Shown here: piece after piece, positions 42,038-55,013 of the stretch
Position numbering within the stretch: the first letter of the stretch is position 1
Layout of the letters: each line of letters opens with the position of its first letter
From: Phytophthora quininea
Lineage: Eukaryota; Oomycota; Peronosporomycetes; Peronosporales; Peronosporaceae
NCBI GenBank assembly: GCA_011947345.1
Contig: JAAVTG010000845.1
Coordinates: 558,001-622,000 of the forward strand
Direction of reading: 5' to 3'
Length of the DNA stretch: 64,000 bases
Program-made: the position numbers and the translations under genes
Notes under the pieces: generated by a model
Told to the model about the DNA's origin: nothing
The model's database searches: none
Seen by the model: the letters and a program-made list of their open reading frames with translations, nothing else

Positions 42038-45000
42038 CTATCTCTGCCAGCCTGGGGTCGAAGAGCTCGAGTGTGTTCGCATGCGTTTCTTGGAAGGCCC
42101 AGCAGATGCAGATCGCGGTCTGGCTAGCGCTGCTATCCTTGCTGCCTTGGCAGCGTGTGCTGTGCTATCTCGAGAAGACGATGCACTGCCCAAACTGGGT
42201 CGCTTGGGCAGTGTCGCTGCTGACCGTGCTGCGGAGGAAGCAGTCGAAGCTGATGCACTGCCAGGCTTGTCCGAACCTTCTTGGGGATCGTCGAGCTGCT
42301 GGAAACACTTGGGGCTGCTGATGGTGTGTTGGGACGTGCTTCGACGCCAATGTTTTCCTTCTCCTTCTCTTTGAATCCCGCCTGCAGTTTCTCCAAAGAG
42401 CGACTCAGCTTAAACTTCTCCTCAGTTAACTGGCGAACCTGTTCCAGTAAGCGATTGTTCTCCTCCTTCACCTTGACGTGGTGCTGGATCTTCTGGCGGC
42501 TATTGTGATGACCAACAAGCTTTTCATTCTCTTTCGTGGCAGATTCCAGCTTCTTGGTCAGCGTCTGCACCTCCCGCTGGAGTTTGACCTTATCCTTCAG
42601 GAATTGGTGCTTCGCCTGACCAAACGCATCTTGAGCCATCTTCTTTGTCTTGGCTTCCATCTGCGCAGTTTCCACTGCAGCTTTGTCTTCATCCAACGCC
42701 TTCCGTGATGTTACGAGCTGGTTTTCAGCAGCCTCGATTTCATCACGGCGCTGATTGAGCTCCTCTTCCTGATGCTTCAGTTTGGATGTTAGCTCCGAGT
42801 TTTCCTTGAGCTTCGCATTCTCCGCCAAAAGCAATTTTTGCTTCGCAGCGAGCTCTTCAATCGCTGTCTGGAGCTCCTTCACTTTAGCATTGCTTGTCTC
42901 CTCAGCAGAACGGTTCAGCCTATTCAAGCGGGCGTTGAGTTCTGCTACCGATGAGTTGCTAGATTGAAGCTGTTCATCCTTCTCCGTGATCGATGCCTCG
43001 AGCCGCTTAATCTCTTTTGCTAGTTGGTCGGAGTGCTGCGCTGCAACTTCTTCCGCTTCCAAGAGCTTTTGGTTAAACGCTTGCCTCTCAGTCGCAAATG
43101 CCTCCTCAGCCTTCGCGAACACAGCGGTCTTCTCAGCAAGCAACTGCTCAAAAGCTTGCACCCGGCCATTTGCAGCTTCCACTTCCGTCTTATATTCACG
43201 AGACTTGAGGCCCCACGCAGTTTCGGCGCTCTCATGCCGCTCTTTCAGCGACCGAATCGTGCTATCTCTCTTACAGACAACAGCCATCTTCTCGTGAAGG
43301 TCTGCTTCCTGTTTGGACACCAGGCTTTGTTGATCAGCCAGTTTGTGCTCCAGTTCGCAAAGACGTTCGCGCAGGCCGGCGACAGTGTCCGCCAGTTGCC
43401 CCTGGATTGTCGTTGCATCTGCAGTACAGGACTCCAAAGCACGAATCTTATCTTCCCGTTCTGCAAGACAGTTCTTCAGTGCAAGCATACTCGTTTCGTG
43501 CTCCACAATGGAATTCTTGAGGTCATCGTTCTTGTTCTCCAGTTGGTGCTTTTGAGACGACATTGTGTCAATAGTCAGAGTCAACTCTTCTACACGTTTC
43601 TCAAGTGCCATGATCGACGCATTAAACTCCTCAGTCAGCTTGGTTTTCTCGTTTTCCCAAGCACGCTGAGCTTCGACGAACTTTAGTTCCAACTCGTGCT
43701 TGGATTCTTGCTCGGTCTTCACAGACTCTGATAGCTCCAGTCGATCAAACTCCAGCTTGCGCACTTCATCTCTTAGAGTCGATTGGATCCCCTTGTACAT
43801 CTCGATTTCGCCCCTTTGCTGGCCAACAGTGCCTTCAGTACCGCGAATTTCACATTCTGCCTGATCAAGTTTAGCAGACATTTCTCCCATCGCATTAGCC
43901 TTTGCTGCCAGCTCCTGCTTTAAGTCCTCAATTACACTGAATTGCGAGGCCAACTCCTCGGCGTGGGCGACAGCCGCTTCTCTAGCAGCTTCTTTCGCCG
44001 AACCGAGTTCCTCGCGCAGGACATCCATTTCGCTACTTTTCGTGGAGAGTTGCTGCTGTAGTTCTTCGATGTGTCGAGCGGAATTCTTGATCGTATTCTC
44101 CGTCGTAGAGCTCTGGTCTAGTAGTTCTTCACATTTCTTTTCGAGCGCATCCTTCTGTTCGCGTAAAATGGACGATTCCGTCGACGTTTGATCAGCACGC
44201 TCTAATAAACGTTGGACCTCGCTTGCCATCGACTCTCTCTCGAGCTGGAACTGCTTTACATCACCACGTAGACGCAGAATGTCCTGGTTTGCGGACACAA
44301 GCGCTGACTCGACTTGAGACTTCGTTTCAAAGAGCTTCGTCAGGTCAGACTGAGTATCTGCCAGCTTTTCCCGCATCTTTTCCATCGCTACCTCAGAATC
44401 TTGTTTTTGACTGGCAAGTTGCTGTTGAAGGGAAGCAAAAGAGGTATCCTTTTCTTCCACCAACAAGTTGTGCTGACGAGCAGCTTCTCGTGCCTTGGTT
44501 TGGAAATCGTCGAACTCGATACGTAGCTGCTGGAATTGCTCACTTTTTACTTGTAGTCGGTTTTCAAAATCCTTGGTAAGAGTCCTCATTTGCTCTTCAG
44601 AACCTCGCTGTCGGTTCTTGATTAATTCGGTGTGTTTTTCTGCGGTGATATCGGCATCTCTTTTGAGCTGGTCAATTGACGCATTCGCTTCTTCTAGCTT
44701 TTGTTGAAACTGTAGATTATCATCACGAAGCTTGCCTTCCATTTGCTGGAGATTTTCGATCGCAACGTCTCGATCGGCAAGCTCACCTCGCATATTTACA
44801 ACTTGCGTTACAGCCCCCTTCAGCTCACCTTTAACCTGAGCTAGCTCGGACTCTGTCGCCTGATGCGCTTCTTCGAGCTGGCACAACCTGTCCTTCAGTT
44901 GCGAAAAAGAGTTTTCGCTGTCTTGAAGCTGGAGCTCCGTTTTCTTCAACTCTGCCGTCACTGCCTGCAATTGAGTCTCTGTTCTAGTCTTAGCATCCTC

Positions 45001-47180
45001 TAGATTTCGTTTTGCAGCCGTCGCATCAGCTAATGTAGCTTCGAATTCGAGACGGATACCTTCACGTGTTCGTTGCAGCTGAAGAGCAAGTTCCTCAATC
45101 TTCAGCTTCTCCTGGACCAGTTTGTCATACGAAGAAATCTGCGCTTCCTCCGACAATTTCAATGCGTTTCTTGAATCTGCTAGCTGTTTCTCGAGATCGT
45201 GCTGCCGAATCGACCACGATTCGTCTCGCTGCTTGAGTTGGAGCAGTTCTAGTGACATCTCCGCTGCCTTTTCTTCCAAACATGCGCTCACCGTTTCTGC
45301 GGACTCCAGTTTCGCCTGGTATTCATTCGCCTGCTGTTTGAGTGCTTCTCCAAGTCGGGCCGAGAAGTCTGCGTCTACAGATTCCTGTGCGGCAGGCCCA
45401 CTCATATTCTCAGATTGGGTTTCAAGCAAACGATCCTGCAGATCATGCTTGTCCTGCAAAACAAACGCGAGCTGGTTCGTGAGACCCAGCAGCATCATGT
45501 TGAGATTTTCCACTTTGTTAGCGGCTTTCCCAGTGAGACTTTCCGCCACTCCGCTGCGCTCAAACTCATCCTGAAGCTCTGCAAATTGTTCCTCCATTTC
45601 TTCGTACTTCATTCTCCACTCAACAGCATCTGCCGATGGCTCATACTCCGAACTGTCGATTCCTCGCATCCGAAGCATCAACTTCAAATGAGCAATGTGC
45701 TGCTTCAGCTCGGTGCAGAGCGCTTGGAAGTTTCCATTCTGTAGCTGTAGATATTCGCATGATCGCAAGAGTCTATCGTTTTTCTCGGCAACCGCTGCAA
45801 ACGATTCCTCCAGCTCGCGAAAGCGACTGTCAATCACAGTGTCGCCCAATGCTCCAAGTGGACCCGAGGAGGAGGAGTGTTCTGAGGCCTGGGATAATGC
45901 TGATCGGTCCTGCAACAAATTAGAACCCGGGATATTGCGAGCAATTTCTTGACGCGCTTGCTGCAGCTGCAGTCGGAGTCGCTGCACCTCTTCCTGTAAG
46001 AACGACACGTTGCCAATCGAGTCTTCGTTAATCACAGCGCTGTTCTGGATCATCTTGGCTCTTTGCGCAAATTTGAGAGTAGAGAGTGTCTCGAAAGCAG
46101 AGTCCTCAGCTGGTGAGATGGTGGCGATCATAAACGTTTTGGAATTACCGCCCAGCGAATCTTTCAAAAGGAACGTCAGCTTGGAGTCTCGGTAATGCAC
46201 GTGTCGGTGCTTGCCCACGGACTGCTCAGAGAGTCCCATGATGACATTTCCGAGAGCCGACAGCGATTTGTTAATGCTTCCTGCCTCCTTCAACCGCTCT
46301 CCTGCTGCATCTGTGCTCCGCTGACGTTCCGAGCCTGCCAGATCCACCAAGTTGAATCGTGACGTGCGGATCTTGGTGCCTTCTGCTGAAGTCTCTCGTG
46401 TTTGCAGCTGCAGGATAAAAACACTGTGTGAGCGACTGCTCTCTCGGTTCATAGATGTCTGTCCGACGCGTCGATTTTGGGCCCCCACAGTCATGAGCTC
46501 CGCTGCCTTCTTGGAGCTGGTCACTACACTCTCGATCAGTCCTTCCACATGAACTCCTTTGCGTCCGTTCTCCCGCAGCTGTAGGCCCGCAGGGTCTTTG
46601 GTGCTGCCCCGTCCAGTAGATCGTAGACTCGTTCGTTGTAGATCTCCAGGAAGGAACACTTGAACACATGCTGAACAGAGTCGCCTCCGTGCATGTCTAG
46701 AGCGTTCTGGAACAGATAGTCAAAGACTCTGGGCACGAGTCCCCTCAGCTCTAGTTGCTGCTGTGTCAGGGCGGAGTTGTCCGTGTCGATGACGTCGTCG
46801 GGGCCCTGCATCGTGAAGGTCTTGCCCGAGCCCGTCTGTCCGTAGGCGAAGATGGTGCCGTTGTAGCCCTCCAGACAGGCCTGTGTGATGGGGGCGCCCA
46901 CCGTGCGAAAGACGTCGGTCTGAGTAGCGCTCTCGGCGAACACACGGTCGAACGTGAAGGTTCGGGCGAGTCCATGCTTGCTGTGCAGGAAGAGTGTCTG
47001 CTGGGCGGCGTCGCTTCGAGGGACGCTCACGCACTTCTTGGCGAAGGATGAGGACGACGAGGCAGAGGCACGTGCAAGCAGACCAGCAGAACCGCTCAGT
47101 GTCGACTGCGCCACGCCGCACTCGCGCTCGTTGGGCGGCCGCACGCGGCAGAAGACCTTGACGTTGGCGTCCTCGTCCAT
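42038..47180 (-). CDS. Long N-terminal-motor kinesin, kinesin-12/KIF15-like
   Basis: ATG 47180 opens MDEDANVKVFCRVRPPNERE. The ATP-binding P-loop is IFAYGQTGSGKTFTMQG, with switch I NRESSRSHSVF and switch II DLAGSERQRS; the microtubule-binding end of the motor reads LKFAQRAKMIQNSAVINED. The next 1,200 or so residues are nearly continuous coiled coil. The C-terminus is Ser/Ala/Arg-rich and ends at 42038. LQLRENGRKGVHVEGL and the long stalk point to the kinesin-12 or related group; assignment to one subfamily is tentative. Frame changes near 46592-46600 and at 42276-42277 each fit one missing base. No introns were needed in about 5.1 kb. Confidence 0.9.
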
Positions 47181-47404
47181 CGCGGATTCAAATATGGGTA
47201 AGGCGGGAACCGGTTGGCGCCTTTTTATTTGAATTTGGGTTTTGGGTAAATGAACTCGTGCGATTGGACGCACAGCGGAGTCGCAACGATGGGATGCATT
47301 GTCAACAGCGAGGATAGCAGCCAGCAGAAGATGTGTCTGGGATTGAATGGGGGTTTAGTGTGCAGAGGTGCAGCAGCAATGGGTGCTGGTGGAGATCTAC
47401 AGCC

Positions 47405-48080
47405 TAGTGCTCCTCGTTCTCGCAGTGCTCCTTGTAGGCGGCCTCATCCATCAGATCGTCCAGGTCCGACACGTCGTCAAGCTGCATTACAACAGATGCA
47501 AGTCAGCACGCCATATTACTACCCCTGGATCTGCTGTAAAACGCACCTCCAGCTTGATAAACCAGCCGCCCGTCATGGCCTCCTCGTTCACCAGGTCCGG
47601 CTTCTCCGCCAGCTCCTGCGGAACAGACAACCATCAGCTTCATGTACTGCACTAGTCTAGTGTGTAGCTTCCTATCGTGTGAGCCTACCTCGTTCACGGC
47701 CGTGACCGTGCCAGCCACCGGTGTGTACACGTCCGAGGCAGCCTTGACGGACTCCACGGCGCCGAACGGGTCTCTGCAGTCAGTGCACAGCGAACCGTCA
47801 GTTAAGCACAGTGATAAGAGTCCTCATCATCATACGCACCCCTTCTGGAACTTGTCGCCCACGGCCGGCAGGTCCACGTACACGACGTCGCCCAGCGAGT
47901 TCTGCGCAAAGTCGGTGATTCCGATGGTGCCTTCTTTGCCCTGCAGCGTCACGTACTCGTGCTGCGGCGTGTACTTGGTGGAGAAGAAGGCCACGGCGGG
48001 GCGCTGCGAGAGCGAGTGCCAGGCGGGCGCGGCAGCACGAGGGCACGCGCGCGCAGCGTCGACAGGATTCGAACAGCCAT
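47405..48080 (-). CDS. GCSH: Glycine cleavage system H protein, mitochondrial
   Basis: Carries the lipoyl arm that shuttles the aminomethyl group between the P, T and L proteins. ATG 48080 opens a basic presequence ([17 protein letters not shown]). The mature part reads [37 protein letters not shown], then after an intron [16 protein letters not shown], whose lysine is the lipoylation site, and [12 protein letters not shown]. The last exon encodes an acidic end stopping at 47405. One C appears to be missing in the presequence (about 48027-48032), since the ATG frame otherwise leaves the conserved frame. Confidence 0.93.
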
Positions 48081-48175
48081 GGGGTCGGAGATCGAGCGCG
48101 AATATTCGGGAGTGGGGCGAGCAGCCTGCGATCGGGCAAACCGAACTTAGTGTCAGCAAACGGTCACCAGCCAAA
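48081..48175. promoter_or_regulatory. Compact bidirectional promoter between GCSH and PUS1
   Basis: Only 95 bp separate the two divergent start codons, and both products have mitochondrial-type N-termini. Any promoter elements must be shared or overlap the coding starts. Confidence 0.5.
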
Positions 48176-50105
48176 ATGTTGATACGCTTAGCGCTGCGTC
48201 GACCGCTGCGCACGTCGCCGGCGCTTGCTCGAGGCCTGGCCGTGGACAACGCAACAGGCAGGCGCTGGGGCGAGGCGCCGTCGACTTCGAAGCTGATGAA
48301 GCGCAAGGTGGCGATCGTGGGCGGCTACCTGGGCTCGGGCTACCACGGGCTGCAGCTGAACCAGGACGTGCCCACCATCGAGAACGACCTGCGCGGCGCC
48401 ATCCTGCGTGCCGGCGCCATGCGCGAGAGCAACTTCGAGGACCTGGGCAAGATCGACTGGGCGCGCAGCAGCCGCACGGACAAGGGCGTGCACGCAGGCT
48501 GCATCGTGGTGCGTGTGCAGAGCAGTCCCATGCATGCCGCTGCAAAAAGCAATGATTTAACGAAAGGCTACGCTGTATATGTGGCTCGTTACTGTAGTTC
48601 TCTGGCAAATTACTGATCGACGAGGACAAGGTAGTGGATCCGGCGACAGGAAGAGTCAATGGCCTCACGGAGGCGCTGAACGCGGAGCTGCCAGACAACA
48701 TCAGAATATTCTCCTGCACTAGAGTCAACAAGCGCTTCTCGGCGCGCAAAAACTGCGTGCTGCGCGAGTACGAGTACTTCATGCCGCTGTCGTTTCTGAA
48801 GGAGAGCATTGTCGAGGCCGACAAGACGACTGCGGAGGAGTTGGATGTGGATGAAGCCGCAGCAGAGTTCTGTCGAGCGTTGCGGCGCTATGAAGGCGTG
48901 CACGACTTCCACAACTTTACGAGGTCCAGGAGCTATTTCTACAAGGTGCAGGCGAAGAAGGACATGCTGAAGGCACACCGCGATGCTGACAACATGGACG
49001 GTGACGAGGTTAACGATCAGATTGAAGAGACGAATAATGTCGAAGACGACGACGAGGTAGTCGAGTCAGACGACAGTGACTTCGTCGAGGACGTGAGTCA
49101 GTTCATTGATGAGGAAGGACTGACTCGTAAGCTGTTGGCTCGTCACCGTCGCTCGATTTACTCTTGCAGGGGTAGCCTCGTTTCGGACTTCTGCGGAAAG
49201 CCCTTCCTGCGGGTACACATTGTAGGCCAAGCGTTCCTGCTCAATCAGATTCGGTGCATGATTGGTGGTGCTCTTGCCGTGGCCACAAAGAGCATGACTC
49301 GAACGGCGTTTGACGCTGCTCTGTGTACGTTGAGTTGGTATCTGCTACCCTTTTGCACCAAGGCGTTTCTAACATCTATGTTTTCCGTCAATGCAGCAAC
49401 GAACCGCATCGTTCGCGTTCCGATCGCTCCCGCGGAGGGCCTTGTACTTCTCAGCAGCACGTTTGGCGGTAAACTTCACACGGTGTCGCTGTACGAAGAC
49501 CCGAATACGGCTCTCGCGAAGGAACGCAAGGACCTGATCCATCGCGTACTCCTTGATCGCCACGAAGACAGTAAAATGACCAAATTCCGTGAAGAAGTGA
49601 TTTACCCCGAAGTAGCCGCCACTTGGAACATGGATGGGAAGATAGATCGGTGGCGCGCCTACCTCGAGCGTTGCTACGAGGCAAATCAGCGCCTTGACGA
49701 GGATGATCTTTCCAGCTTGCTATACGAGTTGGACCAAGCAATGGAGATGAAAAAGAAACGGAGTCAGTCCTTCGTTCGCCAGAATCGCATTGACGTAGCT
49801 GATAAAGGTCGTGGAGGGGCCCTGCTGCCGAGACAGTTTACGACGAAGCTTTGCGTTCGGTATAACGTGGCACCAGGCATCTTCACCTCCGATTTGCGTC
49901 GAGCCGTCGCACAGGTATGTCGAATGCCGAATCCTTCGTGTTCATTGTTGCCTAACACTTTTATTGCTCTGTCACGCAGCACTTAAAGATTGGCAAGATC
50001 TCTCTTGACGCAGATGAAAACGAGATTATGGCCTACATTGACAACTGTGGCGCGGCAATGCTCGCGGAAGAGGGACGCAAGCTGCGCCTGAGCATTCGCA
50101 CGTAG
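48176..50105 (+). CDS. PUS1: tRNA pseudouridine synthase, TruA/PUS1 family
   Basis: Converts uridines to pseudouridine in tRNA and other RNAs. ATG 48176 begins a basic leader ([20 protein letters not shown]), followed by [20 protein letters not shown], the family start. The catalytic aspartate is Asp102 in [11 protein letters not shown]. After an intron (about 48500-48599) come LREYEYFMP and [11 protein letters not shown], a long acidic insert (about residues 250-290), and the RNA-binding [20 protein letters not shown]. Introns near 49324-49396 and 49915-49979 keep the frame to the stop at 50105. The leader suggests mitochondrial targeting of at least one isoform. No frame error was found. 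Confidence 0.92.
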
Positions 50106-50204
50106 TTCGACTCGTTTTCCCAATAGAGCTTCGGCAGCAATAGATAGCAGCGTTTTTGAACACATAAACATTTGTTTAGTGCGCCAAGTCTTGGCGATTC
50201 CATG

Positions 50205-51184
50205 CTACTTGTTGGCGAGCGCGACCAGAATGCCCGAGGTGACCTTCGTACGTCGGATCAAACCACAGCCCTCCATATCTGCTAGATGGAACTCCAGTTG
50301 GAACGGTGAGTGCTTTAGCTTTGCCTTCTTCTGCAGCTGCTGCTCGTGCATCTCCTTGTACTTGGTTCGTTTCAGCACGTTTAAAATCGTCGCCCGCGTT
50401 TTCTTAAGTGCAGCAACCAACTTCCCGATTCCAGGGACGGAGAATGAGAATGCTTCGTCATCCAGTCTCGTGGTAGGCAACAAAAACCTAGTCGTTGGAT
50501 ATCTCTGACAGATTATCTCGTTAGCTCCATATCGCTGACTTTCCGCATAAAACACACTTACACCACGACATTGAGAATATTTTGTTGGCTCTCCAAACTC
50601 TCACTCCCACTCATCGCCTGTGTCAAGACTTTTAATGAGATTGTCGACAGCGACGAGAGCTTCGGGACAACTCGAGCAAAAGCAGTCAACGCATCAAGTT
50701 TGCTGGATATGCCTTTGTCCTCAGGCTTCTGTTGCAACTGTTCACGAAAGACTCGCTGGCATTTTGCCACTTGAGCAGCGTAGTCTTCGGCCCGCAGCAT
50801 CACCGTGTCTTCAGGTCCAGACGGAATTTTGAACGTCACCAATCTGCCTTCCGTTCGTAGTCGATGCACCTGCACACAGTATTCGCTAAGTTCTAAGTAG
50901 TTTTTAGCTGTTGATGTTGCCATTACGTTTTGGTCGACAAAAGTCCGATTGGGCAGGACAGTGTAGAGCTGGTGCCAGAGCGCAAATGGAGGAAGGCCCA
51001 AGGCGGCGAAGCTGTCAGTGTTGCGGTTGAGAAGGAGCTGGATGGACGCCAGTGTGTCGTCCAGGATGTCAGCGGATTCGTCCCATTCTGCGTCGTCCGC
51101 GGCGATGCGTTGGCGCTTGTGCCGACGCAGCATCAGATTCACAGCACGAAAAATCTGACCACACTTGAGCTCATTATCAAGCAT
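50205..51184 (-). CDS. STK19: STK19-like winged-helix protein
   Basis: Two exons joined by an intron at about 50565-50500. The C-terminal part is diagnostic: FSFSVPGIGKLVAALKKTRA, LNVLKRTKYKEMHEQQL and FHLADMEGCGLIRRT with a final TTSG-like VTSGILVAL. The N-terminal exon has the expected helical region (DTLASIQLLLNR) and KIPSGPEDTVMLRAEDYA. STK19 was named as a kinase but is now regarded as a DNA-binding winged-helix factor, implicated in transcription-coupled repair in animals. No kinase motifs are present here. ATG 51184 is the first in frame. Confidence 0.85.
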
Positions 51185-51386
51185 ATTATTGCATGGGTCT
51201 TTTCAGCCAATCACAGGAGCGATGGGCTGCACCCATGCACAACTCTTCCTGCAGAATGTAGTCGAGCTCCACAACAACACTCGTGACCTTCTAATCTTCT
51301 GAAGCTTCGTTCCAATACCTGACGGCGCCACGACTTGTTTATTTTTCGATCCTGCACCTTCAGAGTACTTAGTTTAATCAATGTGA

Positions 51387-51465
51387 ATTGCGAGGAAGCG
51401 CCCAAAGCGGAGCGTCCGAGTAAAGAAAGCACCAACGCGGTGGCAAATTGACAGGCGGTGCCGAC
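51387..51465 (+). repeat. Left terminal inverted repeat of MULE
   Basis: Reverse complement matches 55014-55093 with few differences; it begins right after the target duplication. Confidence 0.75.
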
Positions 51466-51871
51466 AAAGATCACAGGCGTGTACAGTTATGAAGATGAAA
51501 GAAGTGGTTTGGCAACCTTGCTAACAATTTACCTTGTGCCTGCAGCTCTAGTCGTCTAGTGATCCTAGTCCTGCAAACCCCCAGCTTCTTGGGGGCAAGA
51601 ATACTTGATCGTAGTCCTCGGCGCGGTCGCTGGATAAAAGTTCACTGAATGATAGAGGCCTGCTAGTCGCGCTACTTTCAGTGACGATGCTTTGCTCTAT
51701 CATCTCGAACCAGTAAGCTCTCGGCGCGTGCCGTGCGACTTGATGAATATTTGGGCGTGTTATCACTCTTCATCCGGTTCGTCGAGTACACGGCTCACTT
51801 GCTCTTACGGAAAGCTGCGAACGGGCTGATGGCAGCCACCAGTGCTGGTCAAAATGCATAGGTTTCAGTTT

Positions 51872-53528
51872 CTATACTCCGTCCGACTCAATCATAGCAA
51901 TTAGCTCATGAAGACAGGGGCGACCGTGTACCCGTTGGAAAACTCCGTCGCAAACACTTCTTTCGAGTCCGTGAACAACTAATTTGTAGGATTTCTTCCA
52001 TTCCTTGTCGGTCTGCTGAATTACCCGCACGCTGATGACTTTGACGATGTCAGAGTACTTGTCTTCCCCGCGAAATGCTGTTGGGATGCTACAAGCATCG
52101 TTCGCAGCAGCGAAATTATTATTAGCCACCACGGGAGAAGTCTTTGAAAGACCTAGAGCAGATCACCTCAAGAGGTATCGAGCCACCATTTCATGGTTGC
52201 ATGCGTGCCTTCAACTACCGATGTGTCTCTGCAGGCGTAATGTTTGTAGTTGTCCGTCCAGCACTTCACGATCTTCACTTTGTGCGGCCATCTAAGTAGC
52301 GGACTCAACCGGCCAACTGCCGCGCTTCGCTCGTTGAATTCTTGTTCAGTCGAGGCGGCAAATGTTTCGTCGAACCTGGCCATGTAAATGTCCACGTTCG
52401 GTTTGCTTTTCTTCTTGAGCACTGCGACGGTAGTGTCGAGGGCTTCCTGCGGTACTTTTCTTGGCTTGAGCGAGAACATTGCGCCTATTATGTCCATGGC
52501 AAAGTATCTTTCCGGAATCTGGAAATATGGTCTCCGTAGCATTTGTCCAGGCCAGGTCTCTATCTGTGACGATTACTCCGGGCAATGGAATCGAGTTTTC
52601 CTCCTTGAAGGACTTCAACTTGTAAAACACCCACGTGAAGTCGTGCTCCGTTTCCCCGAGCAACCAGACCTGTGCAAGCGGCAAGATGGTCTTCATGCCG
52701 GTGAGGACGATAGCACTTAGTAATGGCATATTGTGGCGATTCGTCTTGTATGTCCAGGCAAAGACTAACACCTCCATGACGTTTTTGCCAGCAGAGCAAT
52801 TTCAGGATGAGCCCACATCAGATAAAGTAATCGGTTGGAAGTTGAATCTGTTGAATACGTGAAGTAGAATCTCTTCTCCTGAAGGAGTTCAAATAGAGCC
52901 TCGCTGCTTGTCCACGTGGCGAGTAACGTTGAGCGAGCAGCAGCTTTAGCGTTGGCAACGTTTTTGGTATAATCATTGCGTTTGGATCATCAAGAAGCAT
53001 CGTAGCATAAATTTTGGAGGTCGATACGCCGGCTTGAGTCTGCAACGCCACCAAATCGCCTGTAGATTGTTCCGTCTTCTTCGTACGTCGGGCAGCACGC
53101 TCCCTGTGAGCTGCGTGCACCCGGGAGGCGGCATGATTGTGGTTTCTGCTGCCGTCTCGGGTATGAATGATCCGCCATGGTCCAGACGTGTTCGAGTCGT
53201 CAACAGCAACCATACTGATTCTCATTGGACAGCCCGCCCTCTTGGATCGACGCATTGGACGCTTTCGATCCGAGTCGTCAATTTTTCTTGTATTTTTCGG
53301 CTTGCCAGTCTAGTCACACCCGAAGAGCTTGTATCTAACTTCATCGGTACTATTAGGAGTTGCCTTCATTCGCGTGACATTATAGCGATGGGCAAGTGTC
53401 CACTCGTGAATGGCATCTTCAGCCTCCTGTTCCGAGCTGTACACGAGTTCCGGGGCGGCTCTAAACCGAACTGACGGGAACCGCTTGACATCGTAGATGG
53501 AGAGATTATGAATGAATGAATAAACCAC
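51872..53528 (-). pseudogene. MULE transposase, broken
   Basis: Segments in different frames line up as one transposase. Near 53528-53310 is an N-terminal part with EEDAIHEW-like and NVTRMKATPN text. The region 53255-52818 contains GDLVALQTQAGVSTSKIY. The DDE core follows, with LLGETEHDFTWVFYKLKSF, VIVTDRDLAWTNATETIFP and ILCHGHNRRNVLAQ, and then DTSVVEGTHATMKWWL. The C-terminal SWIM-like part is GVFQRVHGRPCLHEL. At least three frame changes and no continuous frame mean it is unlikely to be active as read, although some breaks could be sequence errors. Confidence 0.75.
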
Positions 53529-55013
53529 GGCGCCGTAAAAGAAAAGCTGGGGGTTGCTATACCATCTTGTCTAAAGGTATCTATTTTTGAAATAGCGGCG
53601 TCGGAGTCAAAAATTACTGGCAGCAAACATGATATAAATCGAACCCTGGTTTTTCGAAGTGGTGTACCTACATACAAATTTCAAATGTGAACTGAGGAGG
53701 AGCCGATTGTGTGCCACAGACTTTTTTTTACATATTATCATGGACGCCATGAACCAGACTGCACACACCAGGTTGCAACAGCGTCGAGCACTATCATTAT
53801 CAAGTAGAAAAACAAATGGGGATGCATTTCATGCATTCATGACAGTCACGTATATCACGAATCACCAGCGACCTTGCGCAGCTAAAAGACAAGACGCCGA
53901 GAAACAATGAAGCCTAGCGCTCCAGTCACAGCGATCAAACGTACTAGTCCAAAGTGAAGGCAATGAAGACGTGGTTTGCCGTGCACCTTTCAGACACTAT
54001 TGAGGCACAGATGAACTGCGTGTCCCTCTTCCAAAGGACGCTGTTCTTACTTTTTCGGCCACATTAGCAACCCAGTTCTGACGATCTCTTGTTGATGAGG
54101 AGCAGGTCAGAAAAGTTTGCCAAACACGTGTACGCTAATCCATAAAATCCTCCTCACTGCCCGACACTTGCTATTGGTGTTCATTTATTTTGCTGTCCAT
54201 TCACTTCAGTGAAGGAACAGATCATTTGTGAGCCTGAATGATTTCTGGTCTACCGTTCAACTCGGAGCCCTTTGGTATGTTACCTCCACACTTCCCACCA
54301 CCAATAGTAGACGTCAGCGTATTTGGAAGGCCTGTCTGTGGTATGAAGGCAACTGGCATACTGGCCCACATTGCTTTTGATATAGAAGTTAAAGAGCTCC
54401 ACGAGGAGTTAATCCATCTCAATATCGAGATTAACTACCTTAAATCAAACGTAAAGGCTACTCGCTCACGCTGTACCAAAATATTGGGATGTTTCAGCTC
54501 GCATGAGGGTGAAGCAAACGTGGAGTTTGTGGCGTTTTGGCTATAATGACACGGGAATACGGCCGTATAAACTAATTAGCAAGCGCCACAATATCAAACC
54601 AACGCACAAAATGGGCCCCTCTCGCCGCAGCAAGGTGATGCACTATGTTGCCCGCCTCGTTTAATAAAGCTGATTCATTGGCAGAAAGGAATCCACAAAA
54701 TATCTTCGACGCAACTTACTGCAACATAAAGTATTTTACATCGTCTTCAAAACAATGTTATCTCAACTGTACGATGTCACCCCTAAACGACCTGAAGAGC
54801 TCACCTGCGGGACCATCTACAATCATCTCTGGCAGTACTTGCAGGGACCACAGGATGAGCGTGTTCGCCAGCACTCACAAATAAATCGATAACCTAACTT
54901 TTGTGATCATCTGTGCGATTCCTATCACACATATAGACATTTCTCATTTTCATACACTTACTGACATTTCATACACAAGTTGTCATTTTTCAGATAAGGA
55001 TCTTTCTGTTGAA
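53529..55013. other. Right-hand interior of the MULE, no recognised gene
   Basis: Lower GC than the surrounding genes. A + frame at 54238-54546 and a - frame overlapping it are open but resemble nothing known. It could be a decayed passenger gene or transposon spacer. Confidence 0.4.

Noticed and set aside
51211..51474. Minus-strand 87-codon frame at the left MULE end as a gene
   Set aside because: It crosses the inverted repeat and the insertion site and matches nothing.
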